Below, one piece after another: positions 1 through 8,309 of a stretch of DNA of 47,618 nucleotides (within the stretch, counting starts at the first letter, position 1; the number at the start of each line of letters is the position of its first letter). The notes below the pieces were generated by a model. That model saw nothing but the letters and a program-made list of their open reading frames with translations, did not search any database and was not told where the DNA came from. The translations under genes and the position numbers were made by a program. Source of the DNA: Candidatus Methylomirabilis tolerans (GTDB taxonomy: Bacteria; Methylomirabilota; Methylomirabilia; Methylomirabilales; Methylomirabilaceae); assembly GCA_019912425.1 (NCBI GenBank), contig JAIOIU010000124.1, positions 1 to 47,618 on the forward strand, in the 5' to 3' direction.

Positions 1-1
1 G

Positions 2-361
2 CACTTCAGCGAGGAGGCGCTGCGCCACCTGGCGCTGACCCCCTACCCGTGGCCGGGCAATATCCGGGAACTGCGCAATGTCCTGCAGCAGGTGGGCGCC
101 CTGCTGCCGCGGCCGGAGATCCGGTGGGACGACTTTCCCGCCGTCATCCGAACGACTCGCGCGGCGGATCCCACACCAGGGCGCCCGGATACCGCCGGGT
201 ACCTGGCCCAGGCCGAACGCCAGCTCATCTGTCAGATCGTGCAGCAGTGTACGGGCAACCTGTCGCAGGCGGCGGCGCAGCTTGGGATCTCCCGCAGTAC
301 GCTGTACCGCAAGCTGACGCAGTTCGGGCTGAAACGGCAGATGCTGATTGACGTAAGATAA
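2..361 (+). CDS. Sigma-54-dependent response regulator/activator, C-terminal fragment
   Basis: The frame is open from the left edge and ends at TAA 359-361, so only the last 119 residues are present. The fragment opens in the end of an AAA+ sigma-54 interaction domain, seen as the sensor-2 type motif PWPGNIRELRN. It ends in a Fis-type helix-turn-helix (LSQAAAQLGISRSTLYRKL), which binds enhancer-like sites upstream of -24/-12 promoters. The family activates RNA polymerase-sigma54 by ATP hydrolysis. The sensory N-terminus lies outside the window, so the signal is unknown. Base composition looks more GC-rich than the genes that follow. The family call is firm; which regulator it is cannot be told. 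Confidence 0.93.
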   Translation, partial: HFSEEALRHLALTPYPWPGNIRELRNVLQQVGALLPRPEIRWDDFPAVIRTTRAADPTPGRPDTAGYLAQAERQLICQIVQQCTGNLSQAAAQLGISRSTLYRKLTQFGLKRQMLIDVR

Positions 362-373
362 GACAGATGTGGT

Positions 374-387
374 GCGACAGGTGTCGC
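374..387. promoter_or_regulatory. Perfect 6-bp palindrome after the sigma-54 regulator gene
   Basis: GCGACA-GG-TGTCGC lies 12 bases past the regulator stop codon. It could be an activator-binding dyad for the next gene or a weak terminator stem. There is no T-tract, which argues against a classical terminator. The role is inferred only from position and symmetry. Confidence 0.35.
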
Positions 388-610
388 GTAAACGGACGTT
401 TTTGGTATTGAAAAATCGTATTCAGAACAGATTGATGTTGCAAAATCCTCCAATTTCGACTTGTTGTGTGTACCGACACTTTAACTATTAATCCCGAGGT
501 TGTTATTCTCACAAAGCTTGTCCATGCACGTTGTACGCCGGAAGCGAGAATCTCGCACAGGAGAACAGGATTTCCCCGTATTAAGCGCGGAGCAGACGCA
601 TCACACCCCT

Positions 611-646
611 ACCTGTGTATGTCCGCATGCAGACAGGCAGAATGGC
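611..646. repeat. Degenerate copy of REP-like unit
   Basis: ACCTGTGTATGTCCGCATGC followed by AGACAGGCAGAATGGC aligns with 9057-9097 (same ACCTG start, same AGGCnGnATG end). It keeps an imperfect stem. Found only by eye, so copy number elsewhere is unknown. Confidence 0.45.
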
Positions 647-883
647 AATCGGAGTAAAAGAGATTTTTTGGAACATTATAAGCCAGGGTTCGTACGAAGG
701 AAGGTGAAAGACGTGTACTGCATCGCTGTAATCCACGGTAGCCAGGGTCAGGGCACACGATCCGTACCAGGCTCGGAACCTGTGCAGTTCATCGATACCG
801 ACTGGATGATGAAGCTTTACGACCGAAAGAGCGATCACGCCTACCGAGGGAAAGTTAACGGTGAAGAGCTGGGAGGAATGCGC

Positions 884-1756
884 ATGCGCAAAGCGGGCTG
901 GACTGTATTCGCACTATTGTTGACGCCGCTACTGTCATCATTCATAGGTCATGCAGAAGCACAGACCCGCAGTGAATTGAACCAACTTAAACAGGAGATG
1001 CAGGCATTGCGAGAGGAAGTTCAAACGAAGAACGACATGATCAAACGGATGCAACAGCGCTTGGAAGCACTCGAAACGAAGATGCAGGCGGAAGTTCCGC
1101 GCCCCGTGGAAGAAAAAATGACGGCCCTGAAGCAAGAGATGAAGACTGAGATGGCCGCGAAGGCAGAAACCTCCCGACTGTCTGGGGGACAGGTCTTTTT
1201 CAAGGGAGGGTACACCCGCATGGACAGCCCGCGGAGCAACTCCCTCTTGACGGCCCAGGATGACTCCGATGACAGGAACGGCTTTAACGTAGGAGCCGGA
1301 CTGGACCTCCCCCTGATGACGATCTTCAATAGCACGCTTTTAGGGGAAATCTATGTAGAGTACATTCAGACTCAACATACAACAGGTGATTCCGATGCTA
1401 AGGTTGAAACTCCACCGGATAAGGCCCTCGCGGAGGGGAGAGGATTAGAAAACATTCTCACCGTCGGTATCGCCCCGAAATTCCGCTTCGACAACCTTGG
1501 TTCGATCCGGCCATGGCTGGCCCCCTATCGGCCCTGGATCATTCCTGTGGGGTTGACCTTCAACGTCAACACCCCTGTCAACAAAGCCATTACCAACATC
1601 AGCGTCGGCGGGGTCACCGGTGTAGGGATTGAACGTCTGTTCTGGAACAATCGGCTCAGCCTCGGCGTCGACTTCCGATACTACTGGGGTCCTGATATTC
1701 CGGACGAAAATCTTAAGCATCTCACCACTGGGGGCTATGTCGGGATCAACTTCTAA
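884..1756 (+). CDS. Outer-membrane beta-barrel protein with N-terminal coiled coil
   Basis: This is a 290-residue protein. The chosen ATG at 884 follows a GGGAGG site at 871-876 with 7-base spacing; the ATG at 878 abuts that site. Residues 1-25 are a signal peptide (basic start, hydrophobic core, cleavage near GHAEA-Q). Residues about 28-85 are heptad-like, rich in Glu/Lys/Gln/Leu, and predicted coiled coil. The rest has alternating, Gly- and aromatic-rich strands ending in GINF, a C-terminal Phe typical of barrels inserted by BamA. The coiled coil may span the periplasm or trimerise the protein. No named family is recognised; a porin-like or OmpA-like barrel is the best description. It stands alone, followed by a strong hairpin. 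Confidence 0.75.
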   Translation: MRKAGWTVFALLLTPLLSSFIGHAEAQTRSELNQLKQEMQALREEVQTKNDMIKRMQQRLEALETKMQAEVPRPVEEKMTALKQEMKTEMAAKAETSRLSGGQVFFKGGYTRMDSPRSNSLLTAQDDSDDRNGFNVGAGLDLPLMTIFNSTLLGEIYVEYIQTQHTTGDSDAKVETPPDKALAEGRGLENILTVGIAPKFRFDNLGSIRPWLAPYRPWIIPVGLTFNVNTPVNKAITNISVGGVTGVGIERLFWNNRLSLGVDFRYYWGPDIPDENLKHLTTGGYVGINF

Positions 1757-1763
1757 TGCCTCT

Positions 1764-1803
1764 CGAGTAGAGGAGGTACCCCGCAGGGCGCCTCCTCTAC
1801 TCG
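1764..1803. terminator. 13-bp hairpin between convergent genes
   Basis: A perfect inverted repeat: CGAGTAGAGGAGG at 1764-1776 pairs with its complement at 1791-1803 around a 14-base loop. It begins 8 bases after the outer-membrane gene stop and separates it from the convergent cysE. No long T-run follows on either strand, so it may act as a bidirectional RNA-stabilising stem or a weak terminator. Confidence 0.65.
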
Positions 1804-1882
1804 TAATCTGACGATCACCCGGCTTGTCCCCTGGCAGCCTTTAGGGCGAGGAAGAATGTGGGATTATTCCAAACGTGGCCGG

Positions 1883-2596
1883 TTACTCGTTTCGCGGAGA
1901 ATGGTATCTTGAGGAAGACGCATAGTGAGCAGGGGAGGACGACAGGCCTTTTTTGAGGGTTTCAACTTCCTTTTCCAGCTCCTGTAGACGTTCCAGGACG
2001 CATCGGATTGCTTTTTCAGCAGGGTCCGGCATATCAGTCATTTCTAGATCGATTGTCCGAGGGACCCGTTTGCCATCGCGATAGATGACCTGCCCTGGCA
2101 CGCCCACGACGAGCGAGTTGGGGGGAACCTCCTTGACCACCACGGAGCCTGAGCCGATACGGCTGTTATCCCCCACCTTGATCGCTCCAAGGATTGTAGC
2201 TCCCGCACCGATCACGACACCGTTGCCGATCGTCGGATGTCGCTTCTTTTTCTCCAGGCTGGTACCGCCAAGCGTCACGCCCTGATAGATGGTCACATCT
2301 TCACCGATCTCACAGGTCTCGCCGATGACAACTCCGAGGCCATGATCAATGAAGAGGCCAGGCCCGAGACTCGCCCCAGGATGGATTTCAACTCCGGTCA
2401 GGAATCGGCCTATATGTGAGATGAAGCGGCCGAAGGTCTTCAGGTTGCCGTTCCAGAACCAGTGCGCAACGCGGTGGATGTACAGGGCATGCAGGCCGGG
2501 ATAACACACGAGGACCTCCAGCGCGCTACGAGCCGCTGGATCCCGCTCGAGGGCCGCTCGAATGTCTCGTTTGAGTATGGTGAACACGCGAGGCAC
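1883..2596 (-). CDS. cysE: Serine O-acetyltransferase
   Basis: It transfers acetyl from acetyl-CoA to L-serine, giving O-acetylserine, the first step of cysteine synthesis in the cytoplasm. The 237-residue protein has the short N-terminal helical region (1-60) followed by a left-handed beta-helix of hexapeptide repeats (about 65-170). Visible signatures are IDHG at 83-86, GVTLGG at 106-111, RHP at 119-121 and GVPG at 165-168. It is the shorter, Bacillus-like form rather than the roughly 270-residue enterobacterial form. The start codon is GTG. It lies 5 bases downstream of the DUF1858 gene, and the two probably share the promoter at 2938-2967. The C-terminal tail beyond 200 is coiled-coil-like ([14 protein letters not shown]). 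Confidence 0.95.
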   Translation of the reverse strand: MPRVFTILKRDIRAALERDPAARSALEVLVCYPGLHALYIHRVAHWFWNGNLKTFGRFISHIGRFLTGVEIHPGASLGPGLFIDHGLGVVIGETCEIGEDVTIYQGVTLGGTSLEKKKRHPTIGNGVVIGAGATILGAIKVGDNSRIGSGSVVVKEVPPNSLVVGVPGQVIYRDGKRVPRTIDLEMTDMPDPAEKAIRCVLERLQELEKEVETLKKGLSSSPAHYASSSRYHSPRNE

Positions 2597-2601
2597 GCGA
2601 T

Positions 2602-2805
2602 TCAGTTGCGGACAGTTACAGTCTCGTTCAACTCTCGCAGAAGTTGGTCCAGGTTGACGCCGTGGACCTGGGCACTGGTGGCGATATTATCATACTCAGC
2701 CGCAGAGCACCCCATGCAGGCAACGCCGTAACGGTTAAAGATCTGGACGGTCTCCGGGTACTGCCGAACTACATTATCAATCTTCATCTCTGCGGTAATC
2801 CTCAT
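2602..2805 (-). CDS. DUF1858 small protein with CMGC motif
   Basis: A 67-residue protein of the DUF1858 (hydrid-cluster-associated, putative disulfide oxidoreductase) family. It begins with the typical '[20 protein letters not shown]' helix pattern and carries Cys30-Met-Gly-Cys33, the hallmark CxxC of the family. It could bind metal or shuttle thiol/disulfide state; the exact role in this family is not established. ATG at 2803-2805 is preceded by an AGAGGAG ribosome-binding site with 8-base spacing. The stop lies 5 bases before cysE, so the two form an operon, which links a redox-active cysteine protein to cysteine supply. Confidence 0.88.
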   Translation of the reverse strand: MRITAEMKIDNVVRQYPETVQIFNRYGVACMGCSAAEYDNIATSAQVHGVNLDQLLRELNETVTVRN

Positions 2806-2937
2806 TCGCCTGTCTCCTCTAAGAGGAACCGCCGGCCCGTCTTCTGCCGGTCTGTATGCAATCGTACATGGGCAGATCGGCTACTCGTACATAAGAGCAA
2901 CGTGAGCGAATCCTCGCTTTGCACATTGACTTCTTAC

Positions 2938-2967
2938 ATCATATAGGGCGAGAATTAGTCATGGCAA
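2938..2967 (-). promoter_or_regulatory. Sigma-70-type promoter for DUF1858-cysE
   Basis: On the minus strand TTGCCA (2962-2967) is followed after 18 bases by TATGAT (2938-2943), five of six matches in each box. Transcription would start near 2930 and give a leader of about 125 bases before the DUF1858 ATG. Confidence 0.6.
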
Positions 2968-2994
2968 GGGAATTTTTCTCGTGGGCGATTGCTG

Positions 2995-3023
2995 TTGACT
3001 TCCGACTAGTGGTCCGGTAGCCT
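2995..3023 (+). promoter_or_regulatory. Possible promoter for the CCA-transferase family gene
   Basis: TTGACT at 2995-3000, a 17-base spacer, then TAGCCT at 3018-3023. The -35 box is good and the -10 box poor. It is divergent from the cysE-side promoter only about 30 bases away. The rest of the 388-base spacer (2806-3193) shows no gene. Confidence 0.35.
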
Positions 3024-3193
3024 CACATAGTGTTGCCTCCTAAAAAGGTCCAGGCTGTTCTTCAACTGATGGTGTCTCCTCCTCTGCTTTCCTCCATGTG
3101 CGTGAACCTCGTGCGGCTTGGCCAAAGGACTCGCAAGATGCATACCCCCTTGTGCAACGACTGTCCCCTTTCCAAGCGCTGTCTCTCTGTTCG

Positions 3194-4699
3194 ATGAACA
3201 CAGCGCCCTTCTACAGTCTGGACGGACTGCAGCGTGACCCGTATTTGCTGGCTGTCAGGGCGATCGCGGCTGCCGGCAGGGTGGGCTCCCTCTATCTGGT
3301 CGGTGGGTACCTACGCGATCTTTTACTTGATCGGCCGAAGGCGAAGCGGGTTGACCTCGATCTGGTGATCTGGGGGGATGCGGAGCAATTCGGCCATGAC
3401 GTGGCCAGAGCCCTGCAAGGCAGCCTTATTCGCTTCGACTCGGAAACGGTGCGGACCATCATCCGATCTGAAGAGATGATCGTCCAGATCGACATCAATC
3501 GGCCAAAGGGTGAGACGATCGAAGATGATTTAGCGGCCCGCGATTTTACTGTTAATGCCCTGGCCGTACGCATCGACACCTCCGACTCCCGGCCCACGGC
3601 TCCCGACACCCTGCGCGTAATCGATCCAACAGGTGGGCTAATCGATCTGCGAGAAAAGCGCCTAAGAGCCGATACTCCATCGGCATTCAATCGCGATCCG
3701 CTTCGCCTGATCAGGGCTGTCCGCCTGGCTGCAGAGCTCGACTTCACCATCGAGGAGACCACGCAGCGGTGGATTATCGAACGCGCATCACTGCTCGGGA
3801 CAGTGGCTGGAGAGCGTCTGCGTACCGAGCTGTTCAGGATCCTCGATACGGTCCCCGCAGCGCCTTGGATCGAGTACTTGGATACCCTGCAGCTTTTGAA
3901 GGCACTGATCCCGGAGGTCGAAATGCTTAAGTCGGTGCCGGCGAGCATGCCGCATCGTCTGCCCCTCTGGGAACACTCGCTGCAGACGCTTCGATCTGTC
4001 GAATTGCTACTCATGAACCTTGAGCAGCTCTTTCCGAAAGACGCCCCCTGGTTATGCGAACAGCTTCATCAGGAACTCGAGGCAGGCATCGCCGAAACCG
4101 CCATCCTCAAGTTATTGGGGTTCCTGCACGACGTCGGCAAACCAGAGACTTGGAGCATACAATCGAATGGTCGAGTCCGGTTCCTGGGACACGAGCAGGC
4201 CGGCCTGCCGATCCTCACTCGCCTATGCGAACGCCTTCGATTTGGTCGACGAGCCGAGAGCCTCGTGATCGACATCGAGCGACATCATCTGCGACCGATC
4301 CATCTCTCGAGCAGGACGACGGTCACCACCAAAGCGCAGTATCGTTTCTTTCGCGAGCTGGGTCATGTTGCCCCCATTGTCCTGTTGCATTCCTGGGCGG
4401 ATCTACTGGCCACGATTGGTGAGGAAACAGAGGAATTCATCCGACATCAGGAATTTCTGCGCGAGATGTTTCGATTCTACAGAACAGAGTTTCTGACGAG
4501 TCTGGTAAAGCCCATCCTGCGAGGAGACGATCTGATCGAGGCATTCGGCGTTGCGCCTGGCCCTTTTCTGGGATTCGTACTCGATCATCTGCAGGAAGCG
4601 CAGGCCACGGGGCTCATCAATAGCCGCGAGGAGGCCCTGACCTACGTCCAGGAACATCTTGTATCGTGGCAGCAGTCCTTCGAGGCGCTGCCTTCTTGA
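3194..4699 (+). CDS. tRNA nucleotidyltransferase/poly(A) polymerase family protein with HD domain
   Basis: This is a class II nucleotidyltransferase that adds CCA (or A) to RNA 3' ends, 501 residues from the chosen ATG at 3194. Signatures in order: LVGGYLRDLL at 35-44 (nucleotide-binding GG), the metal-binding DLD at 54-56, RDFTVNAL at about 116-123, and the NRDPLRLIRAVRLAAELDF RNA-binding motif near 180. An HD phosphohydrolase signature, His312-Asp313 in FLHDVGKP, follows. The arrangement resembles HD-containing CCA enzymes. Whether it is a CCA-adding enzyme, an A-adding enzyme or a poly(A) polymerase cannot be decided from the sequence. An in-frame GTG at 3098 would add 32 residues without family similarity. 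No strong ribosome-binding site precedes 3194. It ends 53 bases before tRNA-Gly. Confidence 0.9.
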   Translation: MNTAPFYSLDGLQRDPYLLAVRAIAAAGRVGSLYLVGGYLRDLLLDRPKAKRVDLDLVIWGDAEQFGHDVARALQGSLIRFDSETVRTIIRSEEMIVQIDINRPKGETIEDDLAARDFTVNALAVRIDTSDSRPTAPDTLRVIDPTGGLIDLREKRLRADTPSAFNRDPLRLIRAVRLAAELDFTIEETTQRWIIERASLLGTVAGERLRTELFRILDTVPAAPWIEYLDTLQLLKALIPEVEMLKSVPASMPHRLPLWEHSLQTLRSVELLLMNLEQLFPKDAPWLCEQLHQELEAGIAETAILKLLGFLHDVGKPETWSIQSNGRVRFLGHEQAGLPILTRLCERLRFGRRAESLVIDIERHHLRPIHLSSRTTVTTKAQYRFFRELGHVAPIVLLHSWADLLATIGEETEEFIRHQEFLREMFRFYRTEFLTSLVKPILRGDDLIEAFGVAPGPFLGFVLDHLQEAQATGLINSREEALTYVQEHLVSWQQSFEALPS

Positions 4700-4714
4700 G
4701 TCACGTTAAAACCA

Positions 4715-4743
4715 TTGACAAGCGTGAGCGCTTTTGTTAGACA
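4715..4743 (+). promoter_or_regulatory. Promoter of tRNA-Gly(CCC)
   Basis: A perfect TTGACA at 4715-4720, a 17-base spacer and a weaker TAGACA at 4738-4743 end 10 bases before the tRNA 5' end. That is the usual distance for a stable-RNA promoter. Confidence 0.55.
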
Positions 4744-4752
4744 GAAGAAGGC

Positions 4753-4827
<75 letters not shown>

Positions 4828-4961
4828 CATTGGTACGCGTTCAGCCATCAGCGGTCAGGTTTCAGCTCCTGAAGTGCCCTCAAGTCTCCAAGGATTTCCC
4901 TATGCTTGGTCTGGGTTATAAGCGTGGCACTGTACGGGAGGACTGTATGCCCTCTCGTAAC

Positions 4962-4982
4962 GGGCGGGGATAAACCCCACCC
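4962..4982. repeat. GC-rich hairpin element
   Basis: GGGCGGGG (4962-4969), loop ATAAA, CCCCACCC (4975-4982): an 8-bp stem with one G-T pair. It looks like a small dispersed intergenic palindrome and not a terminator, because no T-tract follows. Confidence 0.5.
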
Positions 4983-5017
4983 CTACAGAGCGGAACTGCC
5001 GGGTTGGGTGAGTTCGG

Positions 5018-5046
5018 TTGACGCCGGGTCCTGTTACTCGTACACT
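5018..5046 (+). promoter_or_regulatory. Promoter for the phosphofructokinase gene
   Basis: TTGACG at 5018-5023, a 17-base spacer and TACACT at 5041-5046, about 80 bases before the start codon. Both boxes match the sigma-70 consensus reasonably well. Confidence 0.5.
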
Positions 5047-5126
5047 GAATACGTTTGAATTATAGCCGTCAGTCTTCAGCGTTTTACTGAGAGCTGACAG
5101 TCTACTGCTCATCGCGAGGGGATCTC

Positions 5127-6356
5127 ATGAAGACGCTTGGCATATTGGTCGGAGGCGGACCCGCGCCAGGCATTAATGGCGTGATCGCTGCTGCGGCCAT
5201 AGAGGCACGTAACCGTGGGGTGCGTGTGCTCGGTTTCTACGATGGGTTTAAGTGGCTTGCACAAGGCGACATGAGCCACGTGATGGAGATCGAAATCGAT
5301 GAGGTATCCCGGATCCATTTCGAAGGGGGTTCCATTCTTCGAACATCCAGAGAGAATCCGGCCAAATCTCCGGATACGCTCCGACACGTAGTCGAGACGC
5401 TTGATAAATTGGAGGTATCGTATCTGTTGACGATCGGGGGTGATGACACCGCCTTCGCGGCGTGTCGGCTGTCGGAGGTCATGAAGGATCGGATTGCCAT
5501 CGCGCATGTACCGAAGACGATCGATAACGACCTCCCGCTCCCACAAGAGGTGGCGACATTCGGCTTTACGACCGCCTGTAACCTGGGCAAAGATATCGTT
5601 CAGAACCTGATGGAGGACGCAGTCACAACGAACCGGTGGTTCTTCGTCACCGTGATGGGGCGACGGGCAGGCCATCTGGCGCTCGGCATTGGAGGCGCCG
5701 CCGGTGCCACATTAACGGTCATTGGGGAAGAGTTTCCAGAGCCGAGAATCTCCCTTCAGACGCTGGTCGACATCCTGGAAGGAGCAATGATCAAGCGGCG
5801 CGCCTCAGGAAAGGGGCATGGGGTGGTAATTCTGAGCGAAGGGCTGGCCGATAAACTTGATCCTACTGATTTCGGCTCGGTTGAACGGGATAGTTATGGG
5901 AATCTCCGTCTTTCGGAGCTTGTGTTAGGACGTGTACTGAAAGAGCGGGTTGCTGAAAGCCTTCGGGCACGAGGTATCGATGTGACGATTGTGGCCAAGG
6001 ATCTCGGCTATGAGCTCCGCTGCGCTCCACCCGGTGCGCTGGATATCCAGTATTGTCGTAGTCTCGGCTATTGGGCCACCCGTTTTCTGTTGGACGGTCA
6101 GACGGAGGCCATGGTGACCATCCAGGGAGGAAAGATGGTCCCGATTCCGTTTCGAGAGATGTTGGATCATCGAACAGGGAAGATCCGCGTTCGTTACGTC
6201 GATATCAAATCCGAGTCGTATCAGACACTGCGGGCGTATATGATCCGTCTGGAACCTCAGGACTTTGAGATGCCGGGGCAGATCGAGGCGCTCGCGCAGA
6301 GTGGGAAATTAGACCGGACTGAATTCGTCAAGCGATTTAGTTATCTCGGCGATTGA
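5127..6356 (+). CDS. 6-phosphofructokinase, pyrophosphate-dependent type
   Basis: It phosphorylates fructose 6-phosphate to fructose 1,6-bisphosphate in the cytoplasm. The 409-residue protein has the PFK phosphate-binding start GGGPAPGINGV (9-19), GGDD at 104-107 and PKTIDND at 129-135. In ATP enzymes these last two motifs read GGDG and PGTIDND. The Asp107/Lys130 pair is the known hallmark of PPi-dependent enzymes, so PPi is inferred as donor and the step would be reversible. Asp133 is the expected catalytic base. The ATG at 5127 follows a GAGGGGA site. The gene appears monocistronic with its own promoter, and a 58-base gap separates it from the next gene. Confidence 0.92.
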   Translation: MKTLGILVGGGPAPGINGVIAAAAIEARNRGVRVLGFYDGFKWLAQGDMSHVMEIEIDEVSRIHFEGGSILRTSRENPAKSPDTLRHVVETLDKLEVSYLLTIGGDDTAFAACRLSEVMKDRIAIAHVPKTIDNDLPLPQEVATFGFTTACNLGKDIVQNLMEDAVTTNRWFFVTVMGRRAGHLALGIGGAAGATLTVIGEEFPEPRISLQTLVDILEGAMIKRRASGKGHGVVILSEGLADKLDPTDFGSVERDSYGNLRLSELVLGRVLKERVAESLRARGIDVTIVAKDLGYELRCAPPGALDIQYCRSLGYWATRFLLDGQTEAMVTIQGGKMVPIPFREMLDHRTGKIRVRYVDIKSESYQTLRAYMIRLEPQDFEMPGQIEALAQSGKLDRTEFVKRFSYLGD

Positions 6357-6414
6357 CGGTCGTGGAACCTGTAGTAATCAGGAGAGACATTTTTCTCACG
6401 AAGGAGCCGGCACA

Positions 6415-7035
6415 ATGAAATACTGGAGACGAGGCATTCAGTACATGATCTTCGGCGTAGTGGTCGCGCTGGTTCCGTGTACGTTCTGGACGGGTCCTTC
6501 GACTTTGTTCGAAACAGGCGTGGCTGACGCGCAAGAGATCGTCTTTGTGAAGGCGCTGGAGGAAGCGGAGAAGGCCATCCAGGAAGCGAAGGACTTCGAG
6601 GCGGATATCTATGCGCCGGAGGAGTTCTCCCTTGCCCTGAACTACCTGGCGCAGGCCGAGGATGAGGCGAAAGTCTTCAGGTCTGCATCGCAGTCGAAGC
6701 AAGATACTCACTTGTTCAGCGCCAGAAAGTCCGGAGAGGCAGTCAGCCTGCTCGCGGAACGGGCGCAGTACCAGGCGAAGGTGGCGGGAACGAAGGCAAT
6801 AGAAGTGAAATCCGATCGAGAGATCACCGCGATCAAAGCGCAGATCGCCGAGAGTTTCAATACGAATGTCAACCGAGATTTTAGTTCGGCGCGAGAGGCG
6901 TTGTTCGGCGAGCTCGGCACAAAGGAAGCCGTGAGGAGTGAGGCCAGAAGGGCGCGAGTACAGGCTGAGTCTGGGCTGCGCAAGCTGGGGCTGGAAGGAC
7001 AGGTCGCGCCGGCGGCGCAGCAGGAAAGGAACTGA
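6415..7035 (+). CDS. Exported helical protein, DUF4398-like
   Basis: A 206-residue protein with a basic start, a hydrophobic segment (11-30) and a likely signal-peptidase site near residue 39 (VADA-Q). The mature part is almost entirely charged helix rich in Ala, Glu, Lys and Gln. One segment ([20 protein letters not shown]) matches the pattern of DUF4398 proteins, where a YAP(A/E)E-x-x-x-A-x-x-x-L-x-x-A helix is typical. These are periplasmic or envelope-associated proteins of unknown function. There is no lipobox cysteine at the cleavage site (Cys22 lies inside the hydrophobic run). It precedes folE by 14 bases, which looks like co-transcription rather than shared function. Confidence 0.7.
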   Translation: MKYWRRGIQYMIFGVVVALVPCTFWTGPSTLFETGVADAQEIVFVKALEEAEKAIQEAKDFEADIYAPEEFSLALNYLAQAEDEAKVFRSASQSKQDTHLFSARKSGEAVSLLAERAQYQAKVAGTKAIEVKSDREITAIKAQIAESFNTNVNRDFSSAREALFGELGTKEAVRSEARRARVQAESGLRKLGLEGQVAPAAQQERN

Positions 7036-7049
7036 TCCTGCCTGAGCAG

Positions 7050-7631
7050 ATGGATACCCACACGAGGAACAGGAGAATGATTGAGCGGTTGGTCAGAGAT
7101 CTACTAAAGGAGGTCGGCGAGGATCCCGATCGGGAAGGATTGGTCAAGACCCCGGAGCGGGTAGAGCGGATGTTCGCCTTCCTCACATCCGGTTACGACA
7201 AACAGGTTAATGACGTTCTGAACGAAGCGGTCTTCCAAGACAACTATGACGAGATCGTCCTGGTCAAGGACATCGACTTCTTCTCCCTCTGCGAGCATCA
7301 TCTGCTCCCATTTTTCGGCAAGTGCCACGTCGGTTATCTACCGGACGGCAAGATCGTCGGGTTGAGCAAGCTGGTTCGGCTGGTCGAGATGTACAGTCGC
7401 CGACTCCAGGTGCAGGAGCGTCTGACCTCCCAGATCGCCAACGCGCTCCTGGAGGCCCTGCGGCCAAAGGGGGTGGCTGTCGTCATGGAAGCCCAACACC
7501 TCTGCATGATGATGCGCGGCGTAGAGAAACAGAATAGTAAGGCTGTGACCTCATCGATGCACGGGGTCTTCCGAGAGCGGATCGAGAGCCGAAACGAGTT
7601 CATGCAGTTGATCCGGTCGCACGCGACATAA
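7050..7631 (+). CDS. folE: GTP cyclohydrolase I
   Basis: It converts GTP to 7,8-dihydroneopterin triphosphate, the entry to folate and related pterins. The protein has 193 residues from ATG 7050. The zinc ligands are Cys81 and His84 in CEHHLLPF, plus Cys152 in QHLCMMMRG; His83 is the usual catalytic residue. GEDPDREGL and TPERV near 23-37 are also family signatures. A second ATG at 7077 has GAGGAA 7 bases upstream and may be the true start, removing nine non-conserved residues. The protein is a full-length homodecamer-type GCH-I, not the FolE2 type. Confidence 0.96.
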   Translation: MDTHTRNRRMIERLVRDLLKEVGEDPDREGLVKTPERVERMFAFLTSGYDKQVNDVLNEAVFQDNYDEIVLVKDIDFFSLCEHHLLPFFGKCHVGYLPDGKIVGLSKLVRLVEMYSRRLQVQERLTSQIANALLEALRPKGVAVVMEAQHLCMMMRGVEKQNSKAVTSSMHGVFRERIESRNEFMQLIRSHAT

Positions 7632-7697
7632 GGTGACTGCGCTCTTCGAAAGCAAGGGAATACGATGGCGGAACCCAGCCTGTTGCGGCTGTCCGCA

Positions 7698-7726
7698 TTG
7701 ACCGGAATCGGTTATTCCATTATTAT
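7698..7726 (+). promoter_or_regulatory. Strong sigma-70-type promoter for moaB-pup-zinc ribbon operon
   Basis: TTGACC (7698-7703), a 17-base spacer and TATTAT (7721-7726), five of six matches in each box. The spacer contains GGAAT...ATTCC, an inverted repeat that could be an operator. The first start codon is 56 bases after the -10 box. Confidence 0.65.
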
Positions 7727-7782
7727 TAATTGAGACGGGATCATCCCAGGCGGAACATCGCCTTAATCTCATTGAGGAACCC

Positions 7783-8289
7783 ATGGGCGTTCACGATCAC
7801 CATCTAGAGGCAAAGAAGGTTGGACCAGTCCGCTACGCGAGGTTGAGTATCACCGATAGTCGCAAGTCGGAAGACGACCACTCAGGCCGACTCATTGAGT
7901 CGCTCCTGAATGAGGCCGGACATTGCCAGCAGGCCTCCATGATCCTGAAGAACGATCCCAAAGGCCTGAGGGAGGTCATCAAGAAGCTGTGTGAAGAAGA
8001 AGTCGATCTGATCGTCATGACCGGGGGGACCGGGCTCAGCAAGAAGGATCAGACGATTGAGGCTATCAGCCCATTGCTGGACAAGATACTCCCTGGTTTT
8101 GGCGAGCTGTTTCGGAGCCTGACCTTCCAGGAGGTCGGAAGCGCCGCGTTGATGAGCCGCGCGCTCTGCGGGACGGCGAAAGGAAAGGTCGTCGTGTGTC
8201 TGCCGGGCTCGGAGCATGCCGTCCGTCTCGCCCTGACGAAGCTCCTGATACCGGAGGTACAACACCTCGTTTGGCAGGCAGCTCGGTGA
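7783..8289 (+). CDS. MoaB/Mog-family molybdenum cofactor biosynthesis protein
   Basis: A member of the MoaB/Mog fold that binds molybdopterin and, in Mog-type enzymes, adenylylates it before molybdate insertion. The 168-residue protein has the MPT-binding loop TGGTGLSKKD at 80-89, with Asp89 in the catalytic position, and PGSEHAV at 141-147, which corresponds to the second substrate loop. Length fits MoaB (about 170). ATG 7783 follows a GAGGA site. It is the first gene of a three-gene run with the ubiquitin-like gene (20 bases downstream) and the zinc-ribbon gene. Confidence 0.93.
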   Translation: MGVHDHHLEAKKVGPVRYARLSITDSRKSEDDHSGRLIESLLNEAGHCQQASMILKNDPKGLREVIKKLCEEEVDLIVMTGGTGLSKKDQTIEAISPLLDKILPGFGELFRSLTFQEVGSAALMSRALCGTAKGKVVVCLPGSEHAVRLALTKLLIPEVQHLVWQAAR

Positions 8290-8309
8290 GGCGGGAGGAG
8301 GAGTGAGAC

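Larger units (their letters stand above)
362..883. other. 522-base intergenic region with palindrome and degenerate repeat
   Basis: No convincing gene was found. It holds a 14-base palindrome at 374-387 (GCGACA-GG-TGTCGC) just after the sigma-54 regulator, a degenerate repeat copy at 611-646 related to one at 9057-9097, and a weak -24/-12-like site at 669-683. The frame of the downstream outer-membrane gene stays open back to about 500, but that stretch has no family resemblance and no ribosome-binding site, so it is treated as non-coding. Confidence 0.6.
4828..5126. other. Intergenic region with repeats and a promoter
   Basis: No gene seen. It contains 'CAGC-word' repeats at about 4838-4876 and 5068-5102, and a GC-rich hairpin at 4962-4982. 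The phosphofructokinase promoter lies at 5018-5046. Confidence 0.6.

Noticed and set aside
500-883. In-frame 128-codon extension of the outer-membrane gene
   Set aside because: It has no family resemblance and precedes a clear signal peptide with its own ribosome-binding site; it also contains a degenerate repeat.
3098-3193. GTG-started extension of the nucleotidyltransferase
   Set aside because: The 32 residues are unlike the family and would overlap the promoter region; kept only as an alternative start.
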